Part shown: piece by piece, positions 58,172 through 64,000 of the stretch
Layout of the letters: each line of letters starts with the position of its first letter
Position numbering within the stretch: position 1 is the first letter of the stretch
Assembly: GCA_934667815.1 (NCBI GenBank)
Contig: CAKUMO010000007.1
Span: 1-64,000 of the forward strand
Direction: 5' to 3'
DNA: 64,000 nt
DNA from: an uncultured Oscillospiraceae bacterium
GTDB taxonomy: Bacteria > Bacillota > Clostridia > Oscillospirales > Oscillospiraceae
Notes under the pieces: generated by a model
What the model saw: the letters and a program-made list of their open reading frames with translations, nothing else
What the model was told of the DNA's origin: nothing
Databases searched by the model: none
Made by a program: the position numbers and the translations under genes

Positions 58172-59125
58172 ATGCTGAAATACACATTAAAGAGAATCCT
58201 TCTGCTGATTCCCACCCTGCTGGTGATCCTGACCATTGTTTTCATTCTCATCCGCATCGTCCCCGGCTCGCCGGTCTACGCGCTGCTTGAGGGCGAGGAC
58301 AACGTCACGCCGGAGATGGTGGAGGAGCTGGAGACCGAGATGGGCTTCAACGACCCGCTCATTGTCCAGTACGGCCGCTACATTCGGGACATTTTCACGG
58401 GCAACTGGGGCGAATCCTATTTTAATAACAAGGACGTTTTTTCAAACATTCTGGCGGTGTGGGAGCCATCCATTCTCATCACCGTCTATGCCACGCTCAT
58501 CACGGTGGTCATTGCCATTCCGCTGGGCATTCTGGCCGCGACGCACAGAAATTCTCCGCTGGACTATATCGTCACGACCATGTCCACCGCGACCATGGTT
58601 ATCCCGAGCTTCTGCATGGGTCTGCTGCTGGCCTACTTCCTCGGCTACCGGCTGGGCTGGTTCCCGACCATCGGCTACACGTCCATCGCCAAGGGCGGCC
58701 TTTGGAAATCGCTGTATTCCCTGACGCTCCCGAGCTTCGCGCTGGGCATCAGCCACATTGCGTCTCTGGCGCGCTACACCCGCTCGTCCATGCTGGACGT
58801 CCTGCATCAGGACTACATCCGAACCGCCCGCGCCAAGGGTCTGTCCAGAAACAAGGTCTATTACAAGCACGCGCTGAAGAACACGCTCTCGGTGGTCGCA
58901 ACCATGATTGCCTCCTCCATCGCTGGCATGCTGGGCGGCAGCGCCGTGACGGAAAAGGTCTTTAACATCCGCGGCATGGGCACACTGGCGGTGGAATCCC
59001 TCAGCCGGCGCGACTATTCTCAGGAGCAGGCCATCGTGATCTTTGTCGCGCTGATCTTCCTGGGCGTAGATCTGATTATGGACCTGATCTACAAAGCGCT
59101 TGACCCGCGCATCGAATACGAATAA
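58172..59125 (+). CDS. Oligopeptide-type ABC permease (OppB/DppB)
   Basis: A 317-residue permease of the peptide/nickel (Opp/Dpp) class with six transmembrane helices and the typical RYTRSSMLDVLHQDYIRTAR EAA loop (residues 210-230). The N-terminal LKRILLLIPTLLVILTIVFIL is diagnostic of OppB. AAGAGG precedes the start. It forms the channel together with the DppC-like partner 14 bp downstream. Confidence 0.94.
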   Translation: MLKYTLKRILLLIPTLLVILTIVFILIRIVPGSPVYALLEGEDNVTPEMVEELETEMGFNDPLIVQYGRYIRDIFTGNWGESYFNNKDVFSNILAVWEPSILITVYATLITVVIAIPLGILAATHRNSPLDYIVTTMSTATMVIPSFCMGLLLAYFLGYRLGWFPTIGYTSIAKGGLWKSLYSLTLPSFALGISHIASLARYTRSSMLDVLHQDYIRTARAKGLSRNKVYYKHALKNTLSVVATMIASSIAGMLGGSAVTEKVFNIRGMGTLAVESLSRRDYSQEQAIVIFVALIFLGVDLIMDLIYKALDPRIEYE

Positions 59126-59139
59126 GGAAGCGCAGCGGT

Positions 59140-59979
59140 ATGGAAAAGAGAAAACATATGCGGTTTGGCGTCTTTCTTCGGAAATACGGCAAGGTGATGA
59201 TCGGCGGGACGATCATCGCGCTGGTGATCTTCTGCGCGGTCTTTGCGCCGCTCATCACCTCCTTCCCGCCGGACAAGCTGGACGTCTCCAACGCAAAGCT
59301 GCTGCCGGGCGGCGCGCATCTGCTCGGCACGGACACCTACGGCAGAGACCTGTTCTCCGTGGTCGTTTACGGCTCGAGAACCACCCTGATCGTGGCCGTG
59401 GGCGCACAGCTCATGATCGTCGTCTGCGGCACGATTCTCGGCCTGCTGTGCGGCTATTACTCCAATGCGGAGAAAATTCTGATGCGGTTTCTGGATGCGT
59501 TCTCCACCATCCCGAATCTGCTGCTGTGCCTGCTGATGATCAGCGTGTTCGGCGCAGGCACGTTTAACATGATCGTCGCAATGAGCATCCACGGCATCCC
59601 CGGCGTGGCGAGAATGGTGCGCAATCAGGTGCTTTCGCTGCGCGAAAAGGAGTACATCGAGTCGGAAAAGGCCATGGGCGCCTCCGATCTGCGGACGGTG
59701 TTCGTCCACATTCTCCCGGCCTGCTCGTCTTACCTGCTGGTCACGTTCTCCAACGGTTTGGCCGGTGCCATTTTGTCCATGACCGCCCTGTCCTATCTGG
59801 GCGTCGGACTTGACCCCACCGTGGCGTCCTGGGGCGGCGCGGTGCAGGACGGGCAGAGAATCATGTTCGCCTTCCCGCATGTGGTGCTGTATCCGTCGCT
59901 GGCAATCTGCTTCACGGTGTTTGGCTTCAGCATGCTGGGCGACGGTCTGCGGGATATTCTGGATCCCAAGTTGAGATAA
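59140..59979 (+). CDS. Oligopeptide-type ABC permease (OppC/DppC)
   Basis: A 279-residue OppC/DppC-type permease. The N-terminal membrane helix is followed by HLLGTDTYGRDLFSVVVYG, and the EAA loop lies at REKEYIESEKAMGASDLRTV. The C-terminal GDGLRDILDPKLR tail is family typical. It completes the transmembrane pore with the OppB-like protein. Confidence 0.94.
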   Translation: MEKRKHMRFGVFLRKYGKVMIGGTIIALVIFCAVFAPLITSFPPDKLDVSNAKLLPGGAHLLGTDTYGRDLFSVVVYGSRTTLIVAVGAQLMIVVCGTILGLLCGYYSNAEKILMRFLDAFSTIPNLLLCLLMISVFGAGTFNMIVAMSIHGIPGVARMVRNQVLSLREKEYIESEKAMGASDLRTVFVHILPACSSYLLVTFSNGLAGAILSMTALSYLGVGLDPTVASWGGAVQDGQRIMFAFPHVVLYPSLAICFTVFGFSMLGDGLRDILDPKLR

Positions 59980-59991
59980 GGAATTTGGCTT

Positions 59992-60978
59992 ATGAGTGAA
60001 AAGAAAGAATTGGCGCTTGAGGTACGCGATCTGGAGCTGTGGTTCGACAACGACTACGGCCGGACAAAGGTACTGAACAAAATCAGCTTTGACATTCACA
60101 AGGGCGAAACGCTGGGCATTGTCGGAGAATCCGGCTGCGGCAAGTCCATGACCTCCATGTGCATCATGCAGCTTCTGAACTCGCCGCCCGCACACATCAA
60201 GGGCAGCATCAAGTTCCACGGGCGCGAGCTGCTCGGCCTGAGCGACAAGCAGATGCAGTCCGTGCGCGGAAATCAGATCTCCATGATCTTTCAGGAGCCT
60301 ATGACCTCGCTGAATCCGGTGTTCACGATCGGCGACCAGATGATGGAGACCTTCATGCTCCATCAGGGTCTGAGCAAAAAGGAAGCAAAGAAGAAGGCCA
60401 TTGAGATGCTGGACATGGTACACATTCCGGAGCCGGAGCAGCGCTTCCGCGAGTATTCCTACCAGCTCTCCGGCGGTATGCGCCAGCGCGTCATGATCGC
60501 CATGGCTCTGGCCTGTCGGCCGGAGCTGCTGATTGCGGACGAGCCGACGACCGCGCTGGACGTGACCATTCAGGCGCAGATTCTGGATCTGATGCGCCAA
60601 CTTCAAAAGGACATGGGCACGGCGATTTCCTTCATCACGCACGATCTTGGCGTGGTCTACGAAATGTGCGAGCGGGTGCTCGTGCTCTACTGCGGCGAAG
60701 CGGTGGAGGAAGCGCCCGTGGAGGAAATTTTTGCAAATCCCATGCACCCATATACGCAGGGTCTGCTGTCCACACTCCCGAAATTCGGCGTCAAGGGCAA
60801 GCTGCCCACCATTCCCGGCACGGTTCCGCCCAGCGGGAAATTCCCGGCAGGGTGCGTGTTTGCACCCAGATGCCCACATGCCACGGAGCGCTGCCGCAGC
60901 GAAAAGCCGCAGATGCGCGCCGCAAGCGACGGACATCTGGTTCGCTGCCATCAGTTCGAGGAGGCCAGCCATGCGTGA
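59992..60978 (+). CDS. Oligopeptide ABC transporter ATPase (OppD/DppD)
   Basis: A 328-residue ATPase with Walker [12 protein letters not shown], signature [11 protein letters not shown] and Walker [13 protein letters not shown]. The C-terminal oligopeptide_HPY domain has [14 protein letters not shown], as in OppD/DppD proteins, which may carry an Fe-S cluster. It overlaps the next ATPase gene by 8 nt, so the pair is co-translated. Confidence 0.94.
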   Translation: MSEKKELALEVRDLELWFDNDYGRTKVLNKISFDIHKGETLGIVGESGCGKSMTSMCIMQLLNSPPAHIKGSIKFHGRELLGLSDKQMQSVRGNQISMIFQEPMTSLNPVFTIGDQMMETFMLHQGLSKKEAKKKAIEMLDMVHIPEPEQRFREYSYQLSGGMRQRVMIAMALACRPELLIADEPTTALDVTIQAQILDLMRQLQKDMGTAISFITHDLGVVYEMCERVLVLYCGEAVEEAPVEEIFANPMHPYTQGLLSTLPKFGVKGKLPTIPGTVPPSGKFPAGCVFAPRCPHATERCRSEKPQMRAASDGHLVRCHQFEEASHA

Positions 60979-61957
60979 AAAAGAAGTTCTGCTGTCCGGC
61001 AGCCATATCCGGCAGTGGTTTCCCATCAAGAAATGGTTCTTTGAAAAACCCGCCTACGTCAAGGCGGTAGACGATGTGAGCATAGCGCTTTACAAGGGCG
61101 AGACGCTCGGCATCTGCGGCGAATCCGGCTGCGGAAAGTCCACCCTGCTGCGCACGCTGCTGCGTCTGATTGAGCCGACCGAGGGCACGATCATCTACCA
61201 CGGCGACGACATCACCAGGCTGCGCAAAAAGGAAATGAAAAAGTATCGCAAGCACATGCAGATCGTTTTTCAGGATCCTTACAGTGCGCTCGACTCGCGT
61301 ATGCGCATCGGCAAGATCATCGAAGAGCCGCTGATTATCAACCGAACCTTCCGCACCAAAAAAGAGCGCCTTGCGCGCGTGCGGGAGCTGCTGCGTCAGG
61401 TCGGTCTGGACGAATCCTACATTAACCGCTATCCCCACGAGTTTTCCGGCGGTCAGCGCCAGCGCATCGTTATCGCACGCGCATTGGCCAACAAGCCGGA
61501 GCTGGTTTTCTGCGACGAAGCGGTCTCCGCGCTGGATGTGTCGGTGCGTGCGCAGATTCTGAATCTGCTCGACGATTTGCAGCAGGAGCTGGGACTGACC
61601 TACCTGTTTGTCTCTCACGACCTGTCCGTGATCGAGCATATCTGCGACCGCGTAGCCATCATGTATCTCGGCAAGGTCGTGGAGATCGGCACGAAGGACG
61701 AGCTGTTCTCCAACCCGCAGCATCCTTACACAAAGGCGCTTCTGTCCGCCATTCCCATGATCGGCAAGAAATCCACGGAGCGCATTCTTCTGGAGGGCGA
61801 TATTCCCTCACCCGTCAATCCGCCTGCGGGCTGCCGTTTCCATTCGCGCTGCCGCTACGCCGACGCACGGTGCGCGCAGGAGGAGCCAAAGCTGTTCGAT
61901 ATCAACAGCGATCATCAGGTTGCCTGCCATCTGTGCGGCGACTGTCATAAGGAGTGA
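60971..61957 (+). CDS. Oligopeptide ABC transporter ATPase (OppF/DppF)
   Basis: A 328-residue ATPase of the OppF/DppF group: Walker [12 protein letters not shown], signature FSGGQRQRIVI, Walker B LVFCDEAVSALD, and the C-terminal CRFHSRCRYADARC motif. The start is at 60971, inside the end of oppD; a longer frame further upstream is only a shadow of oppD. The N-terminal extension HIRQWFPIKKWFFEK is usual for the group. No substrate-binding protein lies in the window. Confidence 0.94.
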   Translation: MREKEVLLSGSHIRQWFPIKKWFFEKPAYVKAVDDVSIALYKGETLGICGESGCGKSTLLRTLLRLIEPTEGTIIYHGDDITRLRKKEMKKYRKHMQIVFQDPYSALDSRMRIGKIIEEPLIINRTFRTKKERLARVRELLRQVGLDESYINRYPHEFSGGQRQRIVIARALANKPELVFCDEAVSALDVSVRAQILNLLDDLQQELGLTYLFVSHDLSVIEHICDRVAIMYLGKVVEIGTKDELFSNPQHPYTKALLSAIPMIGKKSTERILLEGDIPSPVNPPAGCRFHSRCRYADARCAQEEPKLFDINSDHQVACHLCGDCHKE

Positions 61958-61962
61958 TGAAC

Positions 61963-64000
61963 ATGCAGAAAACACTGAAGAAAGCCCTTGCACTTCTCTT
62001 GAGCCTCCTGCTGGTCGTTCTGAGCATCATGCCGACGAGCGCCGTCGATACGCCGGAGAGCGGTGCGCATCTCCACGGTGAGACGGAATATGTCAAGTGG
62101 ACGGACGCCGCCAAGCTTCCCACGGCGGCGGGGCACTACTATCTGGACACCGACGTTGATCTCGCGGCGGCATACCAGCCTACGAAAAACATCACGATCT
62201 GCCTGAACGGCCACAAGATCACCTCGACCAGTGCGTCCGTCTCGCGCCTCATGATGATCAACACTGCAAACATCACCGTCACCCTTGAGGACTGCCGGTA
62301 CGACGGCACGTTCGACCACGCCGGCAGCATCACCGGCGGCAAGGGCAGCGGCTGGGGCGGTGCAATCTGCCTGTTCAAGGACACCGCGACCCTGAACCTC
62401 TCCGGCATTCTGCTCACGGGCAACGCCGACAACGGCACGGCCAACCTCGGCGGCGGTGCGCTGCTCCTGCGCAGCGGCACGGTGAACCTGACGAACGTCA
62501 AGGTCTCCGGCAACTCCACCACCGCGCTGAACGGCGGCGCGATTTACGTCAACGACGGCACGCTCAACATCAAGAATTCCGTCTTTGAGAACAACTCCTC
62601 CGGCGCAAAGAGCGGCGGCGCGCTGTACCTCAACAGCGGCAGCACCGTCATTGAAAACAGCTCCTTCACCGGAAACGAAGGCACGAACGGCGCAGCCATC
62701 CGCTGCACCTCCGGCGCGTCTCTGCATTTGAAGGACAGCTCCGTCACCGGCAACACCGATCTGGCGACCGGCAACTACTGCGGCGCGGTCTACATTCTTT
62801 CGACCGACGCGGCCAAGACCGTGATCGAGGGCGAAACCGTCATCACGGGCAACCAAAACGCCTCCGGCACCGCCGCAGACCTCATGCTGCAAAGCGCCGA
62901 AACCGTGTTCACCTTAAAAAATCCCACGGAAAACACCAAGCTGAAGCTTCGCTCCTTTGGCACGAACAAGGCCGAGGGTGCAACCCTCGCCGTGCTGGAC
63001 GGCAGCTTCGCCGGTACTTACCTCTGGACGCCCGACAGCGACCTGCTGATCAAAGCGGCAGACGGCAAGCTGCTGCTCGAGCGCCGCGTCCTGGCCGAGG
63101 AAATCCAGCTTGACCGGACGGCCGTCACTCTCACGGAGGGACTTTTCACCACCCTGACGGCCACCGTCCTGCCCGAAAACACCACGCTGAAGGATCTTGT
63201 CTGGACAAGCAGCAACGAAGCGGTTGCGACCGTTGACCAGTCCGGCAACGTCGCCGCGCTTGTACCGGGCGAAGCGGTCGTCACCGCGACCGCCGCAGAC
63301 GGCAGCGGCGTTTCCGCGACCTGCACGGTCACGGTCCTCGCCGCGCACCTCCACGACGGCGTGAAATACACCCGTTGGGAGGATGCCACTGCGCTTCCCA
63401 CGGCGGCGGGGCACTACTATCTGGACACCGACATCGATCTCGCGGCGGCATACCAGCCCACGAAAAACATCACGATCTGCCTGAACGGCCACAAGATCAC
63501 CTCGACCAGTGCGTCCGTCTCGCGCCTCATGATGATCAACACTGCAAACATCACCGTCACCCTTGAGGACTGCCGGTACGACGGCACGTTCGACCACGCC
63601 GGCAGCATCACCGGCGGCAAGGGCAGCGGCTGGGGCGGTGCAATCTGCCTGTTCAAGGACACCGCGACCCTGAACCTCTCCGGCATTCTGCTCACGGGCA
63701 ACGCCGACAACGGCACGGCCAACCTCGGCGGCGGTGCGCTGCTCCTGCGCAGCGGCACGGTGAACCTGACGAACGTCAAGGTCTCCGGCAACTCCACCAC
63801 CGCGCTGAACGGCGGCGCGATTTACGTCAACGACGGCACGCTCAACATCAAGAATTCCGTCTTTGAGAACAACTCCTCCGGCGCAAAGAGCGGCGGCGCG
63901 CTGTACCTCAACAGCGGCAGCACCGTCATTGAAAACAGCTCCTTCACCGGAAATCAGGGCACGAACGGCGCGGCCATCCGCTGTACCTCCGGCGCATCCC
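61963..64000 (+). CDS. Secreted beta-helix protein with Ig-like domains, partial
   Basis: An open frame from 61963 to the right edge, without a stop, so the gene is incomplete (679 codons seen). AAGGAG overlaps the stop of the OppF gene 8 nt upstream. A signal peptide ends near MPTSAVD. Each unit contains a beta-helix-like array of short repeats (GTLNIKNSVFENNSSG, NLTNVKVSGNSTT) preceded by the motif HxHG-EYVKWTDA, and is followed by a Big_2-type Ig domain (IQLDRTAVTLTEGLFTTLTA, about residues 378-460). A second unit begins near residue 462 and is nearly identical in DNA. It is likely a large adhesin or glycan-binding surface protein. Whether it belongs with the transporter is unclear. Confidence 0.82.
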   Translation, partial: MQKTLKKALALLLSLLLVVLSIMPTSAVDTPESGAHLHGETEYVKWTDAAKLPTAAGHYYLDTDVDLAAAYQPTKNITICLNGHKITSTSASVSRLMMINTANITVTLEDCRYDGTFDHAGSITGGKGSGWGGAICLFKDTATLNLSGILLTGNADNGTANLGGGALLLRSGTVNLTNVKVSGNSTTALNGGAIYVNDGTLNIKNSVFENNSSGAKSGGALYLNSGSTVIENSSFTGNEGTNGAAIRCTSGASLHLKDSSVTGNTDLATGNYCGAVYILSTDAAKTVIEGETVITGNQNASGTAADLMLQSAETVFTLKNPTENTKLKLRSFGTNKAEGATLAVLDGSFAGTYLWTPDSDLLIKAADGKLLLERRVLAEEIQLDRTAVTLTEGLFTTLTATVLPENTTLKDLVWTSSNEAVATVDQSGNVAALVPGEAVVTATAADGSGVSATCTVTVLAAHLHDGVKYTRWEDATALPTAAGHYYLDTDIDLAAAYQPTKNITICLNGHKITSTSASVSRLMMINTANITVTLEDCRYDGTFDHAGSITGGKGSGWGGAICLFKDTATLNLSGILLTGNADNGTANLGGGALLLRSGTVNLTNVKVSGNSTTALNGGAIYVNDGTLNIKNSVFENNSSGAKSGGALYLNSGSTVIENSSFTGNQGTNGAAIRCTSGAS
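62115..62718 (+). repeat. Tandem duplication, unit 1 of the beta-helix gene
   Basis: This segment is nearly identical in DNA to 63393-63996, with an offset of exactly 1278 bp (426 codons). The few differences include CGACGTTGAT versus CGACATCGAT near 62155 and the GAAGG/CAGGG difference near 62677. In-frame duplication or gene conversion is the simplest explanation. Confidence 0.93.
63393..63996 (+). repeat. Tandem duplication, unit 2 of the beta-helix gene
   Basis: Copy of 62115-62718 at 1278 bp offset. The copy continues to the window edge, so its right boundary cannot be seen. Silent drift is very low compared with typical repeat proteins. Confidence 0.92.

Noticed and set aside
59089..61029. 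646-codon leftward frame opposite the Opp-type ABC genes
   Set aside because: The rightward genes show Walker, signature and EAA motifs and tight operon spacing. The antisense product has no domain pattern.

Overview
The window is chromosomal DNA of a GC-rich member of the Clostridia, most likely a gut bacterium of the Oscillospiraceae/Ruminococcaceae type. The evidence is strong AGGAGG ribosome-binding sites, sigma-A type promoters, an HrcA-type CIRCE element, a Firmicutes-style L19 leader, a TepA-UppP-like-FtsK neighbourhood reminiscent of the Bacillus spoIIIE region, sortase-type surface proteins and a Gram-positive style polysaccharide utilisation locus. No rRNA, tRNA, CRISPR array, prophage or IS element was seen. 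The organism cannot be named from sequence reading alone.

Positions 1-21,000 are mainly housekeeping. They hold rpsJ (first gene of the S10 operon) with a long attenuator-like leader, a small AT-richer XRE/membrane-protein pair with its own operators, a DUF2284 protein, a CarD-type regulator, rplS with its leader and a CtpE-like P-type ATPase. Next comes a leftward operon (TIM-barrel epimerase, rfbA, and the TIGR03960 and TIGR03936 proteins), a divergent YihY protein, a DUF1540 protein, rpe, and a leftward run of tepA, a degenerate UppP-like protein, ftsK and an ECF S component. A TSCPD/LURP-one pair and CIRCE-controlled htpG close the region.

Positions 21,000-28,200 encode two secreted proteins on the minus strand. 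One is a very large SGNH hydrolase with jelly-roll-like repeats, CxxC repeats and a QPKTG sorting motif. The other is a membrane-anchored metallophosphoesterase.

Positions 28,300-48,700 form a coherent alpha-mannan / mannose-glycan utilisation locus, all leftward. In transcription order the main operon holds a 1594-residue eight-repeat surface protein, a GH76-like lipoprotein, an LplA/B/C-type sugar ABC importer and two GH38 alpha-mannosidases flanking a chimeric GntR-LacI regulator. Upstream on the same strand lie a PHP phosphoesterase, a ROK regulator and manA. A perfect 22-bp palindrome precedes the main operon promoter. A partial copy lies at nearly the same distance upstream of the promoter of the large SGNH surface protein, so the two transcripts may be co-regulated.

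Positions 48,700-64,000 run rightward. manA is divergent from a glycyl-radical enzyme activase, followed by an unassigned glycyl radical enzyme with an unusual Cys-Gln-Glu active-site triad, a sedoheptulokinase-like FGGY kinase and a DUF624 membrane protein. This cluster is the best candidate for an undescribed pathway. After a 370-bp gap come a GH36 alpha-galactosidase, a small RnfB-like Fe-S membrane protein, an M20 amidohydrolase and a complete Opp/Dpp-type ABC core without a binding protein. Last is a secreted beta-helix protein, cut by the right edge, that carries a recent 1278-bp tandem duplication.
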